From: Haberlea rhodopensis
Taxonomy: Eukaryota; Streptophyta; Magnoliopsida; Lamiales; Gesneriaceae
Length of the DNA: 64,000 nucleotides
Reading direction: 5' to 3'
NCBI GenBank assembly: GCA_907163345.1
Contig: CAJQUN010000021.1
Span: 3,720,001 to 3,784,000 of the forward strand
Of the stretch, positions 9,628 to 20,107 are shown in pieces. Within the stretch, counting starts at the first letter, position 1. Each line of letters begins with the position of its first letter. Made by a program: the position numbers and the translations under genes. The notes below the pieces were generated by a model that saw only the letters and a program-made list of their open reading frames with translations, did not search any database and had not been told where the DNA came from.

Positions 9628-11553
9628 CGCGTATTTTTACGCCTCTTCCCCTCAATTTTTCAATTTCGATTTTTTTCTCCTCAATCTCTCTTAATTATGC
9701 TATCCCACCTCTAAAGTCCATATTTTTATCGATTAATTGCAGGTTTTTGGAGTCTATTGGTGCAAGGAAGCAAGTTTAGGGGGTTGCATCAAAGTGGTCT
9801 AGCTTAGCCAACCAAATCGAAAATTCTTCATCTAAGGGTTGGGTCTATACTTATGTGGAGGTCCCTATCATCATCTTCTCACCATACCCATGAGCATGAG
9901 ATGGGCGACGATTACTGACGATCGTCGTCGCAGGTAGGTGTGTTGTCCCTTATTTTATAAGTTGTATGGTACATTGAGGACAATGCACGATTTTAAGTTT
10001 GGGGGGGTGTTTAAACACTGAGATGTTTTGTTTCCTGGATTCCTATGTGTGTTGTGTTTTGTGTTTTTTTTAGTCGTTTTTTTTCTTTTTGTGTCATAAG
10101 TCATGATTTGAAGTAATTGTGAAGGCCGATGATGAAGAATTGAGCTTATTTGTGAAAATTTTAAAATTTTTGTTCGCTTTGCTCTTGAGTTTCTTACATA
10201 TTCATGCACTAGAGACCATGACCATTTGACCAATTAAAGTTGATTTGAATGAACACAAATATGATGTAGGCAATTCTTGATAATATTTTGGGCCTTTATT
10301 CATTGATATAAATTTGCCATAGTAGCCCCTTTGAGCTTAAACGTAAAAGAATGAGGATTGAATTGTTGCAATATATTTTATAATCTCATTCAAATTTGTT
10401 TCTTATATCACCTTGGTTTTGAGATACTATTTGAGCACATTGTAAGTTATTTGTGAATTGAGAGTAGTCTAGAACTTGCTTTAGTACCCTTTGAGGCGAA
10501 ATACAGACATATGTGGCTTAGGAATGATGTAGGCATTTTTTTTATTCGTTTGAGCCTTTGAAGCCACCAAAATACATCATTTTCATCTGTAGTTACCCTT
10601 TTGAGCTTATTGAAAATCGAATGGCATGTGCTTAGGCACATAATAACCCCCATTCGGCATCATTTCAAAATCCCACATCGACCACCTTGTTGAAAGCTTA
10701 TACACTATTTCCTACCCTCAAGTGAGTAAGACCCATATTGCACTTTAAAATTTCAAATATCCCCCCATGTTCCTAATTGAAAAAAAATAGAAGGGGGATA
10801 ATAATGAAAAAAGGGCGTGGATGCATAAAATAAAATAAAAAAAAATTGTTGAAGAGGTGAAGAAAATAGTGATGGAAAGAATGAGAAAATAATGAGGTGA
10901 ATGATGAGGCAGATGAGAAAAGAGGGTGAATTGAAAAGAAAAAAAAAATGATGAATCATCAATAGAAGGAATCGAAATTGAGATGAGAGTGCACAACAAT
11001 GTCATATTTAACTTACTCTGTTGTTTTGAAATTCCGATCTTTTTATTGAAGCCATGAGCCGAAGCCTAACGTTACAAGCCTATTAAGACCTATTGACCGA
11101 GCCACATTCGTCTAATATACTAGTGGAGAAGGTTATGAATAGTAAGCTTATGGACACTCGAGAAACATTTGTAATGCATATGGTTTTGACATTCACACAC
11201 GCACATCTCATTACTTTGATTTGATGCATTGTTCACTGTTTGTCAAAGTTATACTCCTTTTTATGAACAATGCAAATGAACCAATACACCTTGCAAAGTC
11301 CTATTGATTTGTGTGAGTAAAGATTGCTTTAATGGTTAAATGGAAGTGGTGACACACACACTTGAGAACTCTTGAGTAGACCGATATGCATACTTGACTT
11401 AAAATTTTTAGACAATTGATCTTCGAGGCCAATTTGCAATTATAACATTTTATGACTTGCGTTAGTAGTGTGTTTTCTTTTTCTCTTTTATTTCTTAGTC
11501 TTTTTCCATTTCTATTTTGCTCGGGACTAGCAAAAGTTTAAGTTTAGGGGGTT
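9628..11553 (+). other. Non-coding 3' region of the gag-only element
   Basis: I see no gene here. A first polypurine-like tract (AAGTTTGGGGGGGTG) lies at about 9996-10011, followed by about 1.5 kb of AT-rich sequence. A strongly purine-biased stretch lies at about 10770-10960, and the second tract, AGTTTAGGGGG, ends just before the LTR start at 11554. Upstream, around 9362-9390, is AAACAAAGCGCTT...GGGAGGCAACCC, a phrase I associate with the untranslated region of Athila-type elements. Confidence 0.6.
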
Positions 11554-12960
11554 TGATAAGTGTATTTTATACACTTATATTTCTTCTTATTTTGCATGGT
11601 TTAGTGTTAGTTTTCGATCAAAATTACACTTTTAGTCTTGTTCTGTGTTGTTTTGCAGGAATCCAAGGAATTAAGCATTTTATTACTAAAAGATGATGAG
11701 AAATACATAAATGTGACAATAATTCAAATTGGGACTCAACGGTGAAATAATCATGTGCCGGGACATGTCAAATGGCAAGATTATATTATATTATATTATA
11801 ATATAATATAATATAATATATATACATGAGATTTGGGAATAAATTATAAAAGGAAGATGGGATACACGTACAAGGAAAGAAGGAGAGTAGAGGAACTCTC
11901 GGGAAATCTTTTAAAGAGAGAGATACGCATAGATATTGGAAGGAAAGAGGGGAGGATCTTATCGGATATTAAAGAAGGAAGCGGGAGCTGATATAAGAAG
12001 GGAGGGAACATACGTGAGAGGGGAGAGGAGGCGTACAGAGGGAAAAGGGGGGAGAGAAGAGAGACGCACGGACTAACAGAAGAAGGCATCAGAATTGACG
12101 TGAGATAAAGACGACCAAGAGCTAAACCAGTGAAGGGGAGGAGATCATTCGAGGCGGTGCGCTTACAACGAAGGGTAGAGATTTTGACCACGGAGAAGAC
12201 GACGGCGACTACCGGGGACGGAGGGCCATCATCCAATTCGTTTGATTATCTCTTCCTTTATGTTTATGATGATTAAAGAAATGTCTGTGTTTATTTAATG
12301 TATTCATGAACTAATTTATTATTCTAGGGTTAGACGGATCTTGACTTGAAACTATGTCATTGGTTTTTCATATGGTTTATTTATGTTTTCCTGTTCTTAA
12401 TGCTTTTAATCTACTGGCCATGGATTGAATGATTTCATATTCGTGATCTATCACTCGGGAGAGGGGGTTGTGAATAGGAAAGAAGAAATTCGTATCGTGG
12501 TAGTTATATTGTTCGGAAGGCCTATAACTCCATAGAAGTCGTCATAGGAATTACTGCGCTTTTACAATTGTCTGATAATTCATCTTAGATAGGGATATCA
12601 AGATTAATGTTAGATAATTACTTCTGCTTAACACCCGGGAGGGGGAGTAGAAACAAATAAGAATTCTCGGCTAGTAAACTAGGAAAACACGACATAGTGG
12701 ATAGTTGAGTGAAGTCGAACCTCTAGAATCCGTTCTCAATGATTTTCTCCACTTAAATTTCCATCTTGTTAATCTTTTATTTTATTTGGTAGATTAATAT
12801 AATAATTATGCTCTCGATTGTCTAAATAAAGTCGAGACTATTCTAATTACAGTACTTGGTGTAACTTAATTTTCAATCCCTGTGGGTTCGACATCCGTAC
12901 TTTCAAATTCCTATACTAAAACTTGACACCGTACACTTGCGGTACGTTTCACACGCATCA
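11554..12960 (+). repeat. 3' LTR of the gag-only element
   Basis: It shares the TGATAAG hairpin start, a block at about 12363-12690 and the GTGGGTTCGACATC end with the 5' LTR. The middle (about 11690-12350) is unrelated: it has an AT palindromic run at about 11784-11822 and a purine-rich stretch in place of the GGCG/CGCC palindromes. LTRs of one element should be identical at insertion, so this is a mosaic. Confidence 0.8.
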
Positions 12961-14116
12961 AGTTTTTGGCGTCCTAGACTGGTATAGGAATCTGAGGATT
13001 GTCCTCAAACAAGAGAAAAAGCAATATGTCCTTGAGGAACCCTTACCTGCTGAGGAACCTCCTGTTACGGCCGCGAGGGCCGATAAGGATGCTTACAAGA
13101 AGCATCAAAATGACGCACTTGATGTTGGTTGTTTAATGCTTGCAACCATGAACTCTGAGCTTCAGAAGCAACATGAGGAAATGGATGTGTTCAATATGAT
13201 TGATCATCTGAAGCAACTTTACCAACAACAAGCTAGACAAGAGAGGTATGATGTCTCTAAAGCGTTATTTCAGTGCAGAATGGTAGAAGGAACCCTTGTT
13301 GGAACTCATGTACTCAAAATGATTGGATACATAGAGAATATTGAGAAACTAGGTTTTCCGTTGGACCAAGAGTTGGCCACTGACGTGATCTTGCAATCGT
13401 TGCCTGATAGCTACAGTCAATTTGTTTTGAATTACAATATGATTGAAATTGAGAAAACTCTACCACAGTTGCTTGGTATGTTGAGAACTTACGAAGCAAA
13501 CTCAAAGAAGTCTAAGCCCACAAATGTTCTTATTGTGAATAAGGGCAAGGAAAAGACTAAAGCAAAAGGCATCAAAAGGAACAAGAAAGTCTTTGTCAAA
13601 CCTAAGCCTCATGCTACTGCACTTAAGCCTAAGGGAGGAGTGGCTAATGAAGGAAATTGCTTCCATTGCGGTGAGACCGGACATTGGAAGAGAAATTGCA
13701 AGTTATACCCCGAAGATCTGAAGAAAACGAAGGGAAGTGTGACTTCTACTTCAGGTATTTTTGTTATAGAAGTCAATTTATCTACTTCTTCATCATGGGT
13801 ATTAGATACTGGATGTGGTTCTCACACTTGTGTTAATGTGCAGGATCTCAAAATGAGTAGAGTGTTGGCTAAAGGCGAAGTTGACCTCCGAGTGAGAAAT
13901 GGAGCAAGAGTTGCTGCATTAGCTAACTTTGCCTTCTGGTTTAATATTAGATTTAAAGACTGTTATTTTGTGCCGTCGATTACTATAAACATTATTTCAA
14001 TTTCTTGTTTGGACAAGATTGGTTTTTCATTTATTATAAAGGACAAATGTTGCTCCATTTATTTGAATGAGATGTTTTATGATAGTGCACAATTGATTAA
14101 TTGTTTTCATGTTTAA
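12961..14116 (+). pseudogene. Copia Gag and protease region, 5' truncated
   Basis: The reading frame resumes at about 12974 with LDWYRNLRIVLKQEKK, the start of the Gag_pre/UBN2-like domain of plant copia elements. It continues through a zinc knuckle, CFHCGETGHWKRNC (CX2CX4HX4C), and then SSWVLDTGCGSHTC, which holds the protease active site DTG. The frame stops at 14116, before integrase. The first bases (12961-12973) look like primer-site sequence of the nested element and not copia. In the family, Gag forms the particle and the protease cuts the polyprotein. The N-terminus is missing, so it cannot be made normally. Confidence 0.85.
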
Positions 14117-14311
14117 ATCTTGATATGCCTGTCTATAACATAAATACTAAAAGGATTAATAATAATGATTCTAATCCAACTTATCTCTGGCATTGTCGCT
14201 TGGGCCATATAAACGAGAATTGCATATCAAACTTCATAAGGATGGAACTTTAGATTCATTTGATTTGGAATCATATGAAGCATGTGAATCTTGTTTAATG
14301 GGCAAGATGAC
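14117..14311 (+). pseudogene. Copia pre-integrase zinc-binding segment, disrupted
   Basis: LWHCRLGHIN and, after a frameshift, CESCLMGKMT fit the HHCC pre-integrase domain of copia. A stop at 14114-14116 and a shift after HIN break the frame. The segment ends at ATGAC, the target duplicated by the next nested insertion, after which copia continues at 15792 with the same codons. Confidence 0.8.
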
Positions 14312-15791
14312 TGGTAGCGCTTATCGCGTACGCCCAAATTAACCCTTCTTCAGTTAATAGCAAAAATATGTAGTAGCGGAAGTAGGGATCGATCCCACAA
14401 GGAAGGTAAATTTATTTCGTGTCAATTATCAAACAAATATTAACAATGGGAGTTTTGGATTGGATTACTACTACTTAGCAAATATCAAACTAATAACCGA
14501 GTTTAACTAAAACGATTAAAACTTATGGGATTAAAGCGATTCTTGGTTTTCAGGTAACCGTACTTTTGGAAAATTATCTTTTAGTCATCAAATCAGAACA
14601 TTCGAATTCTTTCGATTATCTATCGATTGGAAATTCAATTCCTACTCATCTTATTCGTAGCTAAAAAGAAAACAGCATTCAATTCAACCCTTACCAAATC
14701 TCTAATCACCACTACAACCGTTAATGATTAAATCAATGATAGTTTTCAAAACTAATGAATTCGACAAATCTAATCAATAAAAACTACAGCCGTTAAAATT
14801 GATTACTCAATCGTTTCTCCTAAGAATTCAATAACACCTACAGCCGGTTAATTATTAATCTTAGTTGTTTCTTAACAAACTATCGATTATGCAATTGAAT
14901 ATTAGGTGATCGGTCTAATACACAAACACAACAATCATGGAATTCGAAATCTGAGAAACAAATTGAAATCAAAATCTAATTTAACAATCAAACCGAATTC
15001 TCATAAAAGATTCAAATCCAAAAGTAGGTATCCTTTCAACCAAGAATCAAAGGTTTTAGCCTAGCATAATTGAATCTAAAAGCAACAACATATTATTCGA
15101 AAACATTAAAATAACAAAGGAAAAGAAATTACTAATACTAGTCACGATTCTGGCTTGTCGAATCCGGTCCCGTTCTTTGTTGTTCTTGACAAAACTTCAG
15201 AGAAAATTAATCTAAAATCTCAAATTATTCTAAAAAATCGAAAAACTATCAAAAGCTGCTGCTAATAAGGCTTAGTCTCGAGTTTTAGGGTCTGGGAGTG
15301 ATAAATATGGAATACAATCTTTTAAACATGGTAAAAGACTCAATTTCCTAATTTCCGGACTCTGCGGCGATCGATCGCCTGATGTGTGGCGATCGATCGC
15401 TAGTTTATTTTTTTTCAGCGAAAATCTTGAGGCGATCGATCACCACTTTATCGCGATCGATCGCTGAGCTCCAATGGACTTTGGCGATCGATCGCTGATC
15501 CGTGAATTTTGTTGCAAAAGTTTCTGTCCATAGGCGATCGATCTCCTCTTCCAGGCGATCGATTGCCACCTCCAAAATTACATTTTTGCCCTTTTCTTGA
15601 TCAACTTTGAGACCTTGTCATGTCCATGTCTCTTCTTGGTCTTTACACATCATTTTTAGCTCGTTTTCTTCGATTGTACCTACAATTACACAAACATATG
15701 ATTAGGTAGCATACGTATCAAATTATCTATCAAAACCTACCAAATCGTAGACAATTAAGCGCTAAAGATGTGTCTATTTCTAGTCACATAA
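14312..15791 (-). mobile_element. Reversed solo LTR in copia integrase, with GGCG-ATCGAT-CGCC array
   Basis: This 1480-bp segment is flanked by direct ATGAC copies (14307-14311 and 15792-15796). Read on the minus strand it starts TTATGTGACTAG and ends GCGCTACCA, so the LTR start TG has become TT while the end is CA. Near its start, 9-bp arms (ATGTGACTA and TAGACACAT, one mismatch) can form a hairpin. The opposite end has the phrase GGGATCGATCCC. There is no coding sequence. It resembles the LTR of the gag-only element at 6747 in layout but not in sequence. Confidence 0.85.
15366..15567. repeat. Array of seven GGCG-ATCGAT-CGCC palindromes
   Basis: Copies start at 15366, 15388, 15431, 15452, 15483, 15533 and 15554. 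Each is 14 bp. The core ATCGAT is constant while the right arm varies (CGCC, CGCT, CACC, CTCC, TGCC). As in the other array, copies occur in pairs about 21-22 bp apart, separated by longer spacers. Confidence 0.95.
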
Positions 15792-18348
15792 ATGACTAAA
15801 GCCCATTTCAAGGAACATGTTGAAAGGGCAAGTGATTTATTGAGTCCCATACATAGTGATGTATGTGGCCCAATAAGCACACAAGCTAGAGGTGGTTTTC
15901 AATACTTCGTTACATTTACTGATGACTTCAGTAGATATGGGTATATATACCTAATGAAACATAAACATGAAACCTTTGAAAAGTTCAAGGATTTCAAGAA
16001 TGAAGTACAAAACCAGCTTGGCGAATTATCAAAATCCTTCGATCAGATCGAGGAGGTGAATACTTAAACCAATGGTTTCATGACTATCTAAAGGAGTGTG
16101 GGATAGTCCCACAACTCACACCTCCGTATACTCCACAATGGAATGGTATACTCCACAATGGAATGTCATATCTGAAAGGAGGAATCGAACTTTGTTGGAC
16201 ATGGTTCGATCTATGATGAGTCATGCAGATCTTCCGATTTCCTTTTGGGGACATGCTTTAGAAACAACAATATTTATACTGAACTGTGTTCCATCTAAAT
16301 CAGTTGAAAAGACACTATATGAGATATGGACTAGGAAACGTCCTGGTATGTCTTTTATGAAGATTTGGGGTTGTGAGGCTTACGTGAGACGTCACGCCTC
16401 CAATAAACTTGGACCCAAATCCGATAAGTGTTTATTTGTGGGGTATCCTAAGGAAATGAAAGGATACTATTTCTATTATCCCACCGAGAACAAAGTGGTT
16501 GTTGCTCGGACATGTGTCTTTCTTGAAAGAGAATTTATTTCTAGAAGAACCAGTGTGAGACAAATAGAACTTAGTGAAGTTCAACCACAAGAAAACACTG
16601 AACATGATATTGAGATGGAAACAGAGCAGTCACCACAAGTTGTTGTGGATGAAACACCTGCTCAAGAGACACAAGCCCAGCGTAGGTCTGTAAGAGTACA
16701 CCGGGAGCCACAGAGATATGGATTTCTTGTGACTCAACAAGGTGACTTACTACTCATTGATGAGGATGAGCCGTCATCCTATCAAGAAGCTATAATGAAC
16801 CCTGATTCTAAGAAATGGCAAGAGGCCATGAAATCTGAGATGGAATCCATGTATGTAAACCAAGTATGGACTTTGGTTGACCCACCTGAAGGGGTAAGAC
16901 CTATAGGGTGCAAATGGATCTTCAAGAAAAAGGCCGACATTGATGGTAATGTACAAACCTTTAAAGGACGATTGGTTGCTAAATGTTTCAAACAAATTCA
17001 TGGTATTGACTATGATGAAACTTTTTCACCAGTTGCCATGGTTAAATCCATTCGGATCTTACTTGCAATAGCCGCATTTCATGATTATGAAATCTGGCAG
17101 ATGGATGTCAAAACAGCTTTCCTTAATGGAAATTTACTAGAGGATGTGTACATGACACAACCCGAGGGTTTTGTCGATCCAAAGGATGCTGGAAAGATAT
17201 GCAAGCTACAACGATCCATTTATGGATTGAAGCAAGCTTCTCGGAGTTGGAATCTCCGTTTTGATGATGCAATCAAAGAATTTGGTTTCATCAAGAACGT
17301 AGATGAACCTTGTGTCTACAAGAAGGTCAGTGGGAGCATAATTATCTTCCTAGTGTTGTATGTAGATGACATACTTCTCATTGGGAATGATATCCCTACC
17401 TTGCAATCTGTAAAGATTTGGCTAGGGAATTGCTTTTCTATGAAAGACTTGGGTGAAGCCACCTACGTGTTAGGTATCAAGATCTATAGAGATAGATCAA
17501 GAAGATTACTTGGCCTAAGTCAAAGTACATACATAGATAAAGTGCTAAAACGGTTTAGCATGCAAGAATCAAAGAAAGGATTTGTGCCTATGACACATGT
17601 GATACATCTCTCAAAGGATCAATGTCCTTCAACACAAGATGAGAGACAACGCATGAGTAAGATTCCATATGCGTCAGCTATTAGATCTATCATGTATGCC
17701 ATGGTATGTACTCGTCCCGATGTCTCGTATGCTTTGAGCATGACGAGCAGATATCAAGTTGATCCAGGTGAATGTCACTGGATCGCTGTCAAGAATATCC
17801 TGAAGTACTTGAGAAGAACTAAGGATACATTCTTGATTTATGGAGGTGAGGAAGAGCTCAATGTAATAGGTTACACTGATTCAAGCTTCCAAACTGACAA
17901 GGATGATTTCCGATCGCAATCAGGATATGTGTTTTGCCTAAATGGAGGTGTTGTGAGCTGGAAGAGTTCAAAGCAAGAGACAGTAGCCGATTCTACAACT
18001 GAAGCTGAGTATATTGCTGCCTCAGATGCAACAAAGGAAGCCGTTTGGATCAAGAAGTTCATTTCTGAGCTTGGGGTTTTGCCTAGCATACTAGATCCGA
18101 TTGAACTCTATTGTGATAACAATGGAGCCATCGCATTGGCTAAGGAACCCAGATCTCACAAGCGATCCAAACACATACTTCGGCGCTTTCATTTCATTCG
18201 AGAAATCGTTGAATGAGGAGATGTGAAAATATGCAAAGTACAAACTGATGATAATGTATCTGACCCACTGACGAAACCTCTGCCACATCAGAAGCATGAT
18301 CGTCATACTAGATCTTTAGGCATTAAGTACATGTTTGATTGGTCTTAG
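15792..18348 (+). pseudogene. Copia integrase, reverse transcriptase and RNase H, disrupted
   Basis: It begins MTKAHFKEHVERASDLL, with the integrase core HSDVCGP and TDDFSRY. A frameshift near 16030 moves the SDRGGEY motif out of frame. A 20-bp tandem duplication (TATACTCCACAATGGAATG, about 16126-16165) then brings the frame back to ISERRNRTLLDMVRSMMSH. The RT shows QMDVKTAFLNG, YGLKQASRSWN and the catalytic LYVDDILLIG. RNase H shows YTDSSF, TTEAEYIAAS and YCDNNGAIALA. A stop at 18214-18216 interrupts the RNase H end; the same frame runs on with SDPLTKPL to a natural stop at 18346-18348. It cannot make active integrase. Confidence 0.9.
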
Positions 18349-18363
18349 TGCAAGTGAGAGATT

Positions 18364-19854
18364 TGTTGGGATATGCCCTAAGACAACTCATTAGATAGTT
18401 GATTTTGGCATACAATATAATATGATTTTAATAAAGGCAATTCATTATTATATTTATTTCAGTATCTGTGTAATATGAATATATATATATATATATATAT
18501 ATGTTAATGTCCTTAGAATAATATTATATTATTCTTAAAGATTGTCCCTAGTCAAGTAAGAATTAGGATAATGATAATGCATTGAGACTAGTATGTATTG
18601 ATTGATGAATTGTTCATGGATATGAGATATCAAATCAATACATGGGTGCATGTTAGAGAACAATGTACTGGACAGACCCACCATGAGAATGCTACATGGA
18701 TAGTTATATAAATGTCATAAGCAATTCTCATAGTGATAATACTGTATGTAATCCTTACGACTTGAGATCACCAGAGATCCCAACATAAGGAGTCGTGTAT
18801 CTTGATATTGCCAAACATTACCTGTAACAGGGTAAACTATAAAGACAATCATTGGATACACCACGAATTATGTAGAGGGGTGTTGAGTGATCAAGATATG
18901 ATTTGTCCCTCCTATATAACATGAGAAGTGTTTGGGCCCTTGATCAAGTGAGACTAAAATGCATGGCCATGCTCGAATAAGTCGATATGTGATATCGAGC
19001 TTATTCGTTTATTCTAGTTTACTTGGGGATCAAGAAATAAAAGATTGAACTATACGAGTATGACTATTCCATGACTCGTGTTTAATCTAAACACATAGGA
19101 CAAAGGGATTAAGTTACATGGTGAATATTATCACAGTCCATAGGTTATGTCGAGTCAATGACATTCTTGTAACTTGGGTAGCCTTGTTGTGTTGCTAGAT
19201 ACCGCTCATTGCTTGTGACATAAAATTAGATTTTATGTCACTCGCAACGTTGCAAGATCCTAACGGGTCGCACAAAAGATTAAATCGATAGAGAGAATTT
19301 AAAATTCATTGGATGAATTAAGTTGATTAAGAAGAGTCTTAATCATATAATTAAATGGGCCGTATTTAGATATATAGAGATATATTTAAATATGATATAA
19401 TATGTATATACAGATATAGGGCATGAGCCAAGGGTTTTATGAAAAGCCTTATTCTGATGATGAAACTCCGCCTAAGAAATATCTTATATATACGTATATG
19501 TGCATGTCAGGGTTAGAGGTTAACAAGAGATTAACAAAACCCTAGCAGACATTTTTCGAACATAAGGAAGCGGCCGTCAGTTTTGATTGCTCGTCCCTTA
19601 TTCCATTGTTGAATATCAAGTCTAGCAACTTGATATCTTCAACATCCTTTTTCGATTTGATCGTGGATACCGTAGAGACAAAGTTGCATAGCTTTGCTCG
19701 TGACTCGTGAACGTCCAGCTTCGAGGTTTTTGCATCAAACACGCGTCAAAGGTGTAATTCGGTACACCCGATATGAACACTCCGTATAGGTCCTCGGTGG
19801 GGAATCCAATTTTTTTTTATTCCGCTGCGTATTATGCATGTTGGATTCCTTACA
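18364..19854 (+). repeat. Copia 3' LTR
   Basis: 1491 bp from TGTTGGGATATG to CCTTACA, preceded by the purine-rich AAGTGAGAGAT typical of a copia polypurine tract. It is close to identical with the left LTR once the nested solo LTR is removed, and it is followed by the CTTTC duplication and viral sequence. Confidence 0.95.
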
Positions 19855-20107
19855 CTTTCATCTGAGGGAATATCCTCAAATTGATACACCTGTACCAAAT
19901 CCTGAAAATAGACAGCATCCTCAAATTCTTTGGCATGCTTGAACTGTTTTACTCCACGGCTTTGGTTTTCTGGACAATCTGTAGAGATATGTCTTCTTGC
20001 TCCGCATGTCCAGTAGTTACAATATTTGAAACTCTCATTTGCACGAGTATGTGTGCCCCTGAAAGTTCTCTTTGTTGGTGTTCTTCTAGAACTAGCTTGA
20101 TTAGAAC
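19855..20107 (-). pseudogene. Caulimovirid coat-protein C-terminal fragment
   Basis: On the minus strand the frame contains CNYWTCGARRHISTDCPENQ, a retroviral-type zinc knuckle of the kind found near the C-terminus of caulimovirid coat proteins, followed by an acidic tail. In relatives the motif usually opens C-x-C-x2-C; here the second cysteine position is tyrosine. The frame is open back only to about 20120. The coding sequence continued, before the copia insertion, into an acidic segment ending at a stop at about 2141-2143, directly upstream of the movement-protein-like region. Most of the coat protein is absent. Confidence 0.65.

Larger units (their letters stand above)
6747..12960 (+). 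mobile_element. Gag-only non-autonomous LTR retrotransposon (Athila-like/TR-GAG type)
   Basis: This 6.2-kb element sits inside copia gag. It has two LTRs starting TGATAAGTGTATTTTATACA (6747 and 11554), a tRNA-Asp-type primer site after the first, a single Gag-like ORF, and a polypurine tract (AGTTTAGGGGG) just before the second LTR. There is no protease, RT or integrase, so it must use enzymes made elsewhere; known TR-GAG elements have this layout. The two LTRs match at both ends but not in the middle. The right junction is irregular: after the terminal CA the sequence AGTTTTTGGCG repeats the start of the primer-site region, and I find no direct target duplication. Confidence 0.85.
2202..19854 (+). 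mobile_element. Ty1/copia LTR retrotransposon with three nested insertions
   Basis: The ends are TGTTGGG at 2202 and CTTACA at 19854. The flanking 5-bp duplications are CTTTC at 2197-2201 and 19855-19859. The two LTRs are nearly identical by eye apart from an insertion in the left one. A tRNA-Met-type primer site follows the left LTR, and a purine-rich stretch (AAGTGAGAGAT) precedes the right one. The internal order gag, protease, integrase, RT, RNase H is that of copia. Without the nested insertions the element would be roughly 8.5 kb. It is inactive: gag and integrase are interrupted and an in-frame stop lies near the end of pol. Confidence 0.95.

Noticed and set aside
10745..11005. Phe/Ser/Leu-rich minus-strand frame resembling a membrane protein
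   Set aside because: It is the complement of a purine-rich low-complexity stretch in the retroelement's non-coding part. The hydrophobicity is a composition effect.
11844..12236. 130-codon minus-strand frame in the 3' LTR
   Set aside because: Lies in a purine-rich part of an LTR whose other copy does not preserve it.
6951..15567. Palindrome arrays considered as CRISPR arrays
   Set aside because: The genome is plant nuclear DNA, repeats are only 14-16 bp and imperfect, spacings are irregular, and there are no cas genes. They lie inside LTR elements.
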